DNA from: Alternaria dauci
Lineage: Eukaryota; Ascomycota; Dothideomycetes; Pleosporales; Pleosporaceae
Direction of reading: 5' to 3'
Length of the DNA: 64,000 nt
Assembly: GCF_042100115.1 (NCBI RefSeq)
Contig: NC_091278.1
Coordinates: 62,001 to 126,000 of the forward strand
Both the position numbers and the translations under genes were made by a program. The first letter of the stretch is position 1, and every line of letters starts with the position of its first letter. The notes under the pieces were generated by a model that searched no databases, was not told the origin of the DNA, and saw only the letters and a program-made list of their open reading frames with translations. Below are positions 11,587 to 21,852 of the stretch, piece by piece.

Positions 11587-13939
11587 ATGTCGTCTCCACG
11601 TGGTGCACCGTCACATGACACATTCCCGAACGCGAAGCGGAGAAAGGTCCGCAAAGGCACACACAGCTGTTGGGAATGCAAGCGGAGGAAGATGAAGTGT
11701 ATTTTCGATCCGCGTATTACCAGTAATTCCTGCAATGGATGCAGACAGCGTGGCTCTCCATGCATCAGCCAGGAGTTTGTTCAGGACGACTCCCATGTTG
11801 CGCACGGTGCGAACGATAGCGCCTCACTAGACGCCTCAACCCCCATTGCGACTCCTAGCGACGATGCGAGAAGAGCCGATCATGATATTCTCACACCTGT
11901 GTCAGTGGACTCTGAGCTCTCCCGATACCTCCCCTCTCGCAAATCCTCAGATGTACGTCCTGCACCTGTCCCATTATCCTGGTGTACGATCGTTACTGAC
12001 CACCTTCCAGAAACGATTTACGACCCGGAGCAGTAATGACGCATCAATATGTCCGATGAAACATGAGAAGCTTTCCAAGTATCTACATGAGGCACTACCG
12101 TCATGAGAAGATACAGAGCGCATCTGCAAAGCTAGCCGTCACTCCTCCATACTTGCGCACGAGCTCTTGACCGTGCCGTACGACACTCTCTATCGAAACG
12201 GCCTCAAATCCCCTGACAGTCTGCTTGCCATTCCAGAACCACATGTGCATCCTGTTCTGATTGCGAAGCACATGCTCCAGCTTGCCACGTTCTTGCAGCA
12301 CCTCCACCCCGATCTTGACAAAGAAATCAAAGTTCTTTCTGAGTCCCCGCGCGCCATCATGCAGCGTCTAGTTGATATCGCAATCCACCACATAACGACC
12401 AACAACGAGCTTTTGGGCAGTGTAGAAAGTCTTGAGTGTGTCATGATCGAGAGTTTGTACCAAGCAAACATTGGAAACCTTCGAAAAAGCTGGGTCGCGG
12501 GTCGAAGAGCGATGAGTATCGCACAGTTGATGGGACTCCATCGATCCGACAGCCTATCGCAGTACAAAGTACTCGATCCTAAGACGGAGTACAGCCCGCA
12601 ACTGATGTGGCTCCGCATCGTCACCTTGGATCGACACCTGTGTCTCCTCCTGGGCCTACCGCAAGGATGTACCGACCGCAGCATGGCCTCTGAAACTTGC
12701 CTTTCCAACGATACACAAATGGGTCGTCTTGAGCGCCTACACTGCGTACTGATGTCTCGTATTCTGGAACGTAATGAATGCAGTCCCAATGCTCAACATG
12801 CTGTCGTCACTCGCGAAATCGATTTGGAGCTGCAAAAAGCCGCTCGTGGCCTCACGATCAAGTGGTGGCTAGCCCCCAAGCTCAACACTGCCTCTGCGGA
12901 TCTACAAGTCCATTTTTGGGATACACGACGGCTTCTTGCGCAGATATTCCACTACAACCTGCTGATCCAGTTGCACCTACCATACATGCTGCGCGTCTCG
13001 TCTGATGAGAGTAAACACGACTACTCACGGATGACGTGCGTAAATGCGTCGCGTGAGGTGCTGTCGCGCTACATCACACTGCGTAGTTTGAACCGCATTG
13101 CGTACAGCTGCCGCACCGTCGACTTTCTTGCCCTCATGGCGGCCATGGCGCTGCTACTTGCACACATGAACTGTCATCGAGCTGGAGCGGTCAATCCGCT
13201 CGCGCACCAATATCTGAGCGATCGTGCCATGATCGAGCAAGTCCAGGAGAACATGCATGAGATTAACAAATTGAATTCTGACGCTCTGAGTGCTCAAAGT
13301 GCAGATCTGCTGAAGAAACTACTAGCGATAGAGATGGAGGCAGGCGATACGCGCGTGAGCGTGAGTGAGGCGAGCAATGGGGTCGTGCAACAAGATGGTG
13401 CGACACGAGAAGAGGACGGCGTAGTCAGCGTACAAGTTCCGTATTTTGGCATCATTCACATCGGAAAAGATACTCCTACCAAGAACCAAGCTTCAGTCAC
13501 TGCTACCATGCATGGAACAGCTCCGTTACAGTTGGATCGATTTCCAACTACCATCAACACCAACTCAGGTCCGGTACATGTTCATTCTCAAGCCCGCTTC
13601 CCTTCATCAACACAATTGAGCTCTTCTTCCCATCCGAACACGCCATCTCCTGCTCTTTCTCTTAACAACATCTCATTTCACGCCACATCTATGGCAGCTT
13701 TTCCAGATTCTTCAGCTGTTTTCACGCTTCAGCAACACCAACAGCAGCAACAAGAACACCAAGAATTCGGAGGAGATCTAGCCACTGTCTCCGAAACATC
13801 TTTTTCATCGTCACTCCATGCAACATGGCAGGGTGATTTTCCTGAGCTAGCTGCAGGGAGTGAGGATTGGGCGTTTCAGGGGGTGGACATGGCGTTTTTT
13901 GAGAGCATAATGAGAAGTGACACAAACCTTGGGCAATGA
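11587..13939 (+). pseudogene. Zn2Cys6 fungal transcription factor with one in-frame stop
   Basis: This is probably the pathway regulator of the adjacent PKS. Exon 1 (11587..11952) encodes a binuclear zinc cluster at residues 28-59 with spacing CX2CX6CX10CX2CX6C, after a basic nuclear-localisation-like run. A 58 bp intron (GTACGT..CAG, 11953..12010) joins exon 2 (12011..13939), which carries a fungal TF regulatory domain (for example HVHPVLIAKHMLQLATFLQ and RKSWVAGRRAMSIAQLMGLHR) and a Gln-rich tail. Total length is about 764 residues. A TGA at 12104-12106 (codon 154) interrupts an otherwise conserved stretch, ALPS-stop-EDTERICKAS, and fits CGA-to-TGA (Arg to stop). A 57 bp intron ending at TAG could remove it, but would delete the conserved block, so I favour a nonsense mutation. 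The ATG was chosen because the sequence before the zinc cluster is otherwise not protein-like. Confidence 0.82.
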
Positions 13940-14054
13940 TCATTAATCCTCACCGACAGACTGGTTTTGGGTATTCATACGTACTTAGCTCTATTGTTCT
14001 CATGTGCCCTGTTAGTGCTGTGGTGATGCCTTTAGATACGGGTTGACATAACCT

Positions 14055-15368
14055 GCTTGGTGATTAGATACTGGCTGGCGATTTGCTTTTTCGGGTGGCG
14101 AGCGGGTTCCGCGATTGCTCAGGACCGAGTTGCGACGTCTGGGTTTGCGGAAGCTTTGGTGTAATGTTATGGACCGACGGAGATTACGGCTGCGGCTACG
14201 TTTCAGCGTATCGCGTTGGAGGACGAAGGCGATGGTGGATCGTCGTCGTGTCTTGCGTCGGAGGATTCGGAGTCGGGGGCTTGGTCGCAGTATGTGGTTG
14301 GGAAGGCGCTGCCGAATTATTCGCTTTGCGTTGTTGATGCGGAGGGGCATATGCAGCCGACTGGATATACGGGAGAGATTTGCATAGGCGGCTTGGGTGT
14401 GGCGCTTGGGTATCTGGACCAGCCTGATCTGACGAAAGACAAATTCGTACAAAATGTAACTGGCGGGGACCATGGACCCAAGACGAAGGCCGGTAGCCGT
14501 GTGTACCGGCAGACTTGTCAACAATCAAGCCAGCTTGATTTGAATCAAGCTGGCGCATCAAGCTAGCTATTCAATCAAGCCAAGCTGGAGTAGAGGTACA
14601 AACTAATCAAGCCAAGCTGATCATCCCAGCTTGCTTGGCTTGATTGTTGACAAGTCTGTGTACCGGACCGGGGACAAAGGGCGTCTCCTGTCTGACGGCA
14701 CGCTTCTGTTCCTGGGACGGCTGGACGGCGACACTCAGATCAAGCTACGCGGGCAGCGAATCGAGTTGCAGGAAGTTGAGATGGCGCTGTTGCGGGCGTC
14801 GGAGGGAGCTCTTGCATCCGTGGTTGTCTCCCTCCGCGGTGACATACTGGTCGCCCATGGTACATTGTCTAGCCGCGGGCTCGATGAATCTCGCAACGGC
14901 AATCAGTCAGACATGGGTCAGAAGATCCTAGACCGTGTTAGGCTCCCGCAGGCGTTTATACCAGCTATCCTGTGCATCTTGGACACGATGCCAAAGACAC
15001 CAAATGGCAAGCTGGATCGCAAGTCCATCGCCGCACTCCCGCTGGACAATGCCAAGAGAGATACGAACGGAGGTCTGGAAGACGTAGAAAAGATGACAGT
15101 TCGCGAGGGCGAGCTGCGTCTGCTGTGGGAGCGCGTGCTACCTACTCTCGGTGATCTGCGCCTCGGTCCCTCGTCCGATTTCTTCATGTGCGGCGGCAAC
15201 TCGATGCTGCTTATGAAGCTCCAAAAGGCCATCAAGGAAACGACTGGTATACACGTCAGCACGAAAGAGCTCTATGAGTCGAGCACGCTGCGCGCCATGA
15301 CGCATTGCGTCCTCGACCGAGCGAATCGCGCAGACAACGACGCCAACAAACTGCGATATTCTACTTAG
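14055..15368 (+). pseudogene. Orphan NRPS/PKS-NRPS adenylation-thiolation fragment, split by a MITE
   Basis: Intact, this part would activate an amino acid and hold it on a carrier domain. The 5' remnant (14055-14509) shows traces of core A4/A5 (a frameshifted GDLL block, then stop-CYGPTEIT with TAA at 14162-14164) and A6 (GYTGEICIGGLGVALGYL). Motif A7 (YRTGD) is cut by the element at 14510-14658. The 3' part (14659-15368) gives A8 (GRLDGDTQIKLRGQRIE), A10 (NGKLDRKSI) and a carrier domain with DFFMCGGNSMLLMKLQ. The style of the linker and carrier domain resembles fungal PKS-NRPS hybrids, but no KS or condensation domain is present and the frame ends shortly after the carrier domain. It is a relic or recombined piece, not a working synthetase. 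Confidence 0.82.
14510..14658. mobile_element. hAT-like MITE, 149 bp
   Basis: The ends are perfect inverted repeats of about 23 bp starting CAGACTTGTCAACAATCAAG. An 8 bp target duplication, TGTACCGG, lies at 14502-14509 and 14659-14666. Eight-bp duplications and CAG..CTG ends are typical of hAT transposons. Inside are repeated ATCAAGCCAAGCTG-type words, as in subterminal transposase-binding repeats. It has no coding capacity. Removing one duplication and the element would restore the reading frame of A7 in the host gene. Confidence 0.88.
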
Positions 15369-15656
15369 TCCAGCAGATGTCCGGTTCATCCCTACGCCAA
15401 GTGCCAACGTGTCGTTGAAGTAAGCTAGGTTAGCCGCGCAGAGCCGTATAGTTTCCTGCTCATAACGGTCAGTGACTGGATCGAGTCCTCGTACGTAAAA
15501 CCTGCGCTTCGAACGAGAAGCGTCACTGATAAAGAGAAGTCGATGTTGACACAATGTAGTTATACTTCCATAGGCCTAAGACCCTGATTGAGCAGACTCT
15601 GTTCCTCATACATCTGTACTACGCTAGCCCTACCAGTTATCACCACTCTGTTCATC

Positions 15657-16634
15657 CTACAAAATGTTCTTCTCGATATCCTCGGCAATCTCCAGGAAGC
15701 TAACAATTTCCTGGTTGGTTCTCTTCCACTGGTCTCTGAATGGCCAATGGCCCGCTTTTGGCAGGGTAACAAGCCTGACTCCTAGTCCGAACCAACCTTG
15801 CATTCCATCGACAGTCCTAGGGTCAAAGTAGTCATCCTCTTCGCCCCAGATCACCATGGTCGGAACGCGCTGGGTCCAGTTCTCCTTTGTCACATTCAAC
15901 GCAGTGACGAGATCTTGGCCGTATGGGGGACCAGGGTAGTTGTTCTTGTAGAAATTGAACATGCCCTCAAGAGGCGAGCGATCGAGATAGTCTGCAATTT
16001 CGCGGCGGTACGAGGGGTCGCGAATGGTTTTGACAAGCGTGTCGATGTTCTTCGGCTGACCGGGGACATACGTGTAGTATGGGATTGTGTAGCGCGCCCA
16101 CTCCTGTGCTTTGGCATCGTGGGAGATCATAGGGAGAAAGGTAGGGAATATCATCGTGTTGATGATGATTAGCGCCTTAACTTTTTCAGGGAAGGTTTTT
16201 GCAAATCCCTGTACGAGACCGCCTCCAAGGTCATGGCCGATTAGATATACGCTTGCGATATTCTCTTGTTGGAGGATGGCGACGATGTCAGTGACATAGG
16301 CTTCGGTAGTGTAGTCGGAGACTTCTGGTGGAACATCACTTGGGAGGAAGCCACGGAGCGTAGGAGTGAGTATGTTGTAGTCGCGAGAAAAGGCCGGGAT
16401 CTGGTAGTCATTCCAGGTCGTTTCGCGATCGGGAAAGCCGTGTAGGAAGAGGATATATGGTGCATTCGGATCGTGATGGGCGTACTTTCGGTAGTGAATT
16501 GAAACGCCTCCATTATTGGCATATTTCTGCTCGCCCATGGGTGCCAGATCGGCTGGAGGAAGAGATTGCGAAGACACTGCAATTCGATCGATTAGCTTCG
16601 TCTTGAGAACAGAGATTCGGCAAAGTCACTTACT
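15657..16634 (-). CDS. Epoxide-hydrolase / haloalkane-dehalogenase-like alpha/beta hydrolase
   Basis: The 306-residue product has a complete alpha/beta-hydrolase layout. It shows an oxyanion motif HGFPD (about residues 46-50), nucleophile aspartate in GHDLGG, a WGEEDDYF acid loop and a catalytic histidine in AGHWPFRDQW. The aspartate nucleophile points to epoxide hydrolase or dehalogenase chemistry, not an esterase. The frame has no stops. A good 57 bp intron (GTAAGT..CAG, 16577..16633) precedes it. Splicing joins A at 16634 to TG at 16576-16575, so the start codon itself would be split by the intron. The alternative start is the ATG 13 codons later, which has a good context. It could open an epoxide or modify a polyketide from the neighbouring locus; that role is inferred from position only. 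Confidence 0.82.
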
Positions 16635-18027
16635 CGATATGTGCGTCTTTCTGCGTAAACAGGTCACTTGATTTCAATATGATGGAGTGAATTGGTTTGA
16701 TGATAAAGACGAACGGCGAGATCAATACTTCTTATACCATGATCTTTTGGCCGCATCGGTGATGAGTTCAGCCATCCTTTGCACGAGGATGAAAGGTTGC
16801 ATGAGTCGCACAGGAATACTGCCATTGCGCCCCAAAACTCGGAAGTTTCATAAAACAAGCAGTCGTGGTGCAGTCCAACCCGCACGTGGTTGTAGTGCGC
16901 TGATCTAGCTAGCAATGCATGGTTCCCTTGAGCGAAACTTGCAGAAGTACCGCAATCAAAAAAAGACCCGGCTCCACTGGGACTGTTCGCAAGAGCTTTC
17001 AGCCTATCAGCATTCATCATTTCTTTCCCTTGAGAAGACGAGCAACGAAATATGGTGTGCGATCCCTGGCACAGCATCAATACTAGCATGGTTATCCTTA
17101 ACAGCGGGCCAAGCGAACCAATTAAGGGGGGAGTACCGCTCATCTGAGATGAACAACGGTCGCCCGTAAGCGCGGAGATAGATCCGATCGGCTTGTTGGC
17201 GAACCCGAAATAACTCGCCGACGCTGCAAACCCGAGCTATGCACCAAAACCAGATGCTCGGCATAAAGTTCATCCAGCTACTCTGGTACTGTTCTGCGGC
17301 GGCGGTACAATAAAATGTGTCGGGTGATAGTCCATCCATTATTTACAGACAGCCACGCTCAGGCTGTAGCGGTGAGGTGTACGCGCGGAGGAATATCGAA
17401 GACTCTAATTGCCCCGCCTCGGAGCGTGCATAGAGTAGTCTTAGCCGGGGAACGGTAACAAGCTGCCGATACGTCCGTAGAGACCGCCGTGTCTGTGCGT
17501 TATCGATAAGGTTTACCAAATGACGTAAGCTAAGGCCCCACTAAACCTTTCCCATGGTAGCCTAACGTACTTCACAAGCATACCCAGTAAGGCACTTTTG
17601 GCCTAGGCCGAATCACCTAGAGACGACACTTACACACAACTATACAGCCATCAGTTCAGTCTTGAGCCTTTGGTGGCACCTTTTTTCCAAGAATTGCATC
17701 AACCAAAATATATACAAGAAAGCGTTGTCAAAGCCATTCAAACTCTACAATCAGGAAAGAAGATAGCCTTGTGCTTGCAAGTTTGCGTGCTCGCCATTAC
17801 CAAGCATAGGACGAATCAGAATTGAGATTCAAGAGAGACCGAGGTCTAGTTCGCATGAATCTATCCAGGTTCACCCCATGACATCTGTACCATTTGTCAT
17901 CATGCGTTAGAGTTGATGGACAAGTCGAACGTTTTCGGGAACAGAACCATTTGTCTGTGCTATTAAAGCTCACGTCCCGCCCGCTCACCTTCGAACATCA
18001 CATTGAATCCCAACACTCCTGACAACC
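16635..18027. other. Intergenic region, divergent between hydrolase and SnoaL-like gene
   Basis: No gene is supported. The frames near 16664-17340 overlap on both strands and lack motifs. A TATA-like TATATA run at about 17708 lies roughly 320 bp before the next start codon, and the region near 17600-17760 is the likely promoter of the downstream gene. Confidence 0.4.
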
Positions 18028-18582
18028 ATGGCTATTCCAATCACTCCCACTCTCTCCATCCCTCCAATCAAGGTCTTTACCTCCTCGGACGTTACAGCAG
18101 AAGAACGTTCCTCAGCAATCGATTTCGTCAACAGAAACAACCTTGTCATGGAGCAATTCCAAATCGAAGACATTCTTTCTCAAGGCGCAGAAGGCATGGT
18201 TCTGAAGCACTGGCACGGAGAAGTGACTGGCACCGATAACCTGAGGAAGTTCTTCACCGACACATATCCCTACATCATCCCTGGTGTTAGTCGCCATGCC
18301 ACCACCCACATTGTCGACCGCGACGAGGAGACGGGTGGTGTGACTGTTCGCTATCACCAACAGTGCATAAGATATGCGTGGCCGAGCGTCGCTGAGAACC
18401 GGCTTAAAGGGAAAGATGGGACTGTTATCGAATCAGATGGTGACTTGCCACAGATGTGGATATACAATATGACTTATGATCGGCTGGTCATGACGGAGCA
18501 CGGATGGAAACTGAGGGAGCGAGTCCTTGGGCCGTCTGTTGTTAATCCTCGGATGGATCCAAAGAACGAACCGAAGGCGTAG
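18028..18582 (+). CDS. SnoaL-like (NTF2-fold) protein
   Basis: This single-exon gene encodes 184 residues. The sequence looks like the NTF2/SnoaL cone-shaped fold: an N-terminal helix region (AIDFVNRNNLVMEQFQIEDI), then W-H-G-E-V-T-G-T-DNLRKFF, a TTHIVDRDEETGGVTVRYHQQ strand pair, and a C-terminal YDRLVMTEHGWKLRERVLGP block. In fungal and bacterial pathways such proteins act as cyclases, dehydratases or isomerases on small aromatic or polyketide substrates. It sits between the hydrolase and the exporter, which suits a tailoring role. The ATG is preceded by an accepted fungal context (ACAACC) and no intron is needed. No stops or frame breaks are seen, unlike the PKS. The substrate is unknown. 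Confidence 0.75.
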   Translation: MAIPITPTLSIPPIKVFTSSDVTAEERSSAIDFVNRNNLVMEQFQIEDILSQGAEGMVLKHWHGEVTGTDNLRKFFTDTYPYIIPGVSRHATTHIVDRDEETGGVTVRYHQQCIRYAWPSVAENRLKGKDGTVIESDGDLPQMWIYNMTYDRLVMTEHGWKLRERVLGPSVVNPRMDPKNEPKA

Positions 18583-19360
18583 GGCATTGATAGACCCATC
18601 ACAGCAAATGTCAAGACTCTGTTGATTCTGTGCATTGAAATAATTGCAATGGCCCATAGCTCTGAGACACATGCGCAACCAATAAGCTTTACGAAGGCTT
18701 GGCTGACATACTCATCGCGTTTCGGATGACCATTGCACGAACCCTGTGAACTGCCGTAGTGTTGTTTACGGACCTGATGACACCGACGCTAATGTCGGTA
18801 TTTGTGGCAGCGATGAGATTCTGATGAGCGGACATGGTAAAGATTTGCGCCGGTCGGAGTCGGAGGCGGGAAGACCCTGACGCGGCCGTATTCCCTAATC
18901 CACCCACAAGCTGATCGTCCATCTCCTACCTACTTCGGCGACAGCGAAATTCTACACTGCAAGCCAAGTTTTGCGCCATAGCAAGCTCGTTTCCTTTGCC
19001 TGACACATGAGGTATGCGTCGTTGTCTCTCCTTCTTCACGCACCAAAGCCATATAATCAAGTGTTCCCCAAAGCACAAGCCAATAATCATTTCCCCAGAC
19101 GATAGGCCTCCACCAGGAGATTCAAAGGCGACTACACAGACACCCGTAAAGAACGCTGGCAAAGCCGTCGCGTCCGAACACTGATGATACATGCTGCGGC
19201 AACAAACCAGATCATATGCTGGCTCTGCAATAGAGTAGCTCATGCTTTACTTGCGTGTAATTCGATTGGCACCCAAGCTCTCATGGCAGAAGTAGGCGGC
19301 TTTTCCGGTAGAAAGCCCCACTGCAATCTCATGTGCGTCCATCTACCAGTAGAAGCAATC
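18583..19360. other. Intergenic region with repeat
   Basis: No gene is supported. The stretch holds copy 2 of the dispersed repeat (about 19025-19150). It lies between two convergent genes, so terminators of both are expected here, but no clear signal was seen. Confidence 0.4.
19025..19150 (-). repeat. Dispersed repeat R, copy 2
   Basis: The reverse complement aligns with 2555-2660 over about 100 bp. Its other end (19105-19145, plus strand CAGGAGATTCAAAGGCGACTACAC) matches 21257-21285. Confidence 0.5.
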
Positions 19361-20878
19361 TTACTTCTCCGAGCTCTTCGGCTCAGACTCTTTAGAAGGC
19401 GTAGGCGCAAACTTTGACCGTTCCCTAATCGGCCCACCATACTTGTAAAAGACAAATGGAATAGGCGCAAGCACACAAGTCACTCCCGCGATAAGCGACC
19501 CGCCACCACCTACACCAAGAGCGTCAAACATGTGCTGTGTAAACAAGGGCGCCGCGGCCCCCGCAGCCGAACGCACAACCGTATTCGCCGCCAACGCGCT
19601 CGCAGCATACATAAGATACGCATCCGTGAAATAATTCAGATACGAACTGAAAATCAGCAGAATGGACGTCAAGAGGAAGACACCAGCGAGAGTAGGAACA
19701 GCCCAGTGCACGCTATCATACTGCCCCGTCCACGCGAACCAAAACATGGTAACGGGAAACATGACGCCGCCGAGCATCGCAACAGGAAGCCGGTCTTCAG
19801 AAACAGCCTTGTGCCCAGATTCCGCCTTCTTCCTGTCCCGGACTGAATTCGCAAAGATGATGGCGCCGCCGATGACGGCACCGAGAGCAGTCCCGAGGAG
19901 TGGCAGCTGGCCGACGCCAGAGTTCCAGCCGCGTCGTTGTTGGAAGACAATGGGGTAAATGGTGAAGAGCATGTACAGCAGGGCATACACGATGGCGAGA
20001 TAGACGGCGACGGCGAAGGAAATAGGGTCGATGAGGATTTTCCAGGGCCGGGTCAGGGAAACATGAAACATGCCTGCAAGCGTCCTGTCTGTGATTTCAA
20101 CTGGTGCCTGTACATTTTCGTACCCGGCGATCTTGAGCGCTCTTATGCGCCTGGCTTTGTTGCGCAGAACGATTGTGGGCAAGGTCTCTGGGATCGTAAA
20201 CATTAGTAGCTCCGTGATGCCACCTAGCCAGAGAATCACGTAGAAGCACCACCGCCAGACCTTTCTCAGTTCTAGAAAGCCGGATATGACTGGGCCAAGT
20301 GCTGGGCCGAGAAACGTCATCACGGAAAAGACAGCCACTGCATTTCCACGTTCAATAGGTTGCCAGATATCAGCCAACACGCCTGGTGCGTTGGATAAAG
20401 GAGCACTTGCAAACGTGCCCGTCAGGAATCGGCCCACGAGGAGTCCAGCAAAGTTTGGTGTAAAGGCGCAGAGGAAGTTGAACGCTAGATACAAAGTGAA
20501 AGTGATGTAGAAGATATATCTGCGCCCGTAAAACTCGGAAAGCGGAGCAAACACCAGAGGACCGGCACAGTAGCCCAGAAGGAATACAGTGATGACGAGG
20601 CCGACAGCATCGCTGGAGACATGCAAGTCACTCGAGAGAGACTGCAACGCGCCAGATGGGCTGGACAACGCGAATGTAGCGTTCATGACCAAGATGACCG
20701 ACACCACGGTGATGTACCATCTTCGTGCAGTCGACTAGTTCTTGGGATTCTCAATGTCGTTGGGGCCAAACGCAAGCAGGCCGTCGTCAGTTAGATGGAT
20801 CTCCTCGGAGGCCTCGATGTCACGCGTCTTGTATGGCTTCGCCGTCAGTCGCGACAAGAATCGTTCGAGCGTTTCCAT
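19361..20878 (-). pseudogene. DHA1-type MFS drug/metabolite exporter with one in-frame stop
   Basis: This would be a plasma-membrane proton antiporter for metabolites or drugs. From the ATG at 20876-20878 the frame gives a cytosolic N-terminus ending in ENPKN, where family members continue with a tryptophan; here the codon is TAG (20735-20737). The rest is open: 12 probable membrane segments, the loop 2-3 motif PLSEFYGRRYIFY, a central hydrophilic loop, and a charged C-terminus. Total length is about 505 residues, normal for the family. TGG-to-TAG is the change RIP would make. An internal start after the stop would lose the conserved N-terminal tail but keep the membrane core, so some function cannot be excluded. 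Position suggests export of the PKS product. Confidence 0.82.
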
Positions 20879-21852
20879 TACGGAGGGCGCGGGCGAGGAT
20901 GGCGGTAGAAGGTGTAAACGGGATTGGGCCGTTTCTACGACTTGGGTGTGCGTATGTACAAGTAGTGACACTACCCCGCTGAGCGCATGAAATAGCTTTG
21001 GCCGAACATTGTTTGCCAAGGGCTCATCGTTCAGGTAGGCAACTTGGGTACGCAAAGGGGATAAGCGGGAAATTAGCAAGAATTCACGATGTCATGGAGT
21101 GTTAGAGAGTACGGCGTAGTGTTTGCGTTTGAGTCGACATGAGGCTGAGTGGTGACGTAGAAGGTTCCAAGGTTCATACCACGATCTCATGCGCAAATGG
21201 AAAAAGAGAACGATCGAACAAACGGTTTCAAGTAGTCTCGGAGCCATACAAATCAGGTTTCCAGGAGATCCAAAGGCGATTCTACACATCTGCGGTCCAA
21301 GACGAGGCGCATAGTGAAGCACGGAGGGTCGGCACGGATGGTCGGGTCTGGAAATCACGGACCACCGGGTCGAAGGTAGACATCAAACACCTTTCAGCGC
21401 GGATACCTTTTTTACCCGTACAACATTATGGTAATAATAACTTTAGTAAAATAAAAATCTGTAGAAGTACTAGGTAGTATATGTTATATAAGTAAATAGA
21501 TTTAAAAAAGTTCTTCAATGTCGTATTCCCACATGCGTCTCTATTGTCTCTTCCACTCGAGGGGACCTCGACGGGTGGCGCCCCGCTCTTGGCCATGCTT
21601 ATTCCTTGCCTCCACTCACAGCTGAAATAGAATTGCTTAGCTCCCGGCTTCCTTTCCAGCTTACGCACCCTGGTTTCACGCTGTATCCAATCAATACAGT
21701 CGAGAATCTCACTGCAATTTTCATTGGAACCCTAACGCTCGAGCAACAGCTGAAGATCGTGCACCTTGACGTTAGCCGTAACCCTTCGCGCCTGTCAGGT
21801 AGTTCACAGTCGAGGGACGGCCTAAAGATTACTCCGCCCCGGCTGTCCACAC
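20879..21852. other. Intergenic region with repeat fragment
   Basis: No gene is supported. A partial copy of the dispersed repeat lies at about 21250-21290. The AT-rich stretch near 21430-21510 may hold 3' signals. Frames at 21606-21989 overlap the antisense of the next gene's 3' end and lack motifs. Confidence 0.4.
21250..21290 (+). repeat. Dispersed repeat R, partial copy 3
   Basis: The words CCAGGAGATCCAAAGGCGAT and CTACACA match 19108-19140 with a few differences. The similarity stops on both sides, so this is a fragment. Confidence 0.4.

Noticed and set aside
12080..12140. 57 bp intron that would remove the stop in the Zn2Cys6 regulator
   Set aside because: Donor and acceptor exist, but the removed codons include the conserved ALPS..EDTERICKAS block, so a nonsense change is more likely. 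Transcript reads could reverse this.
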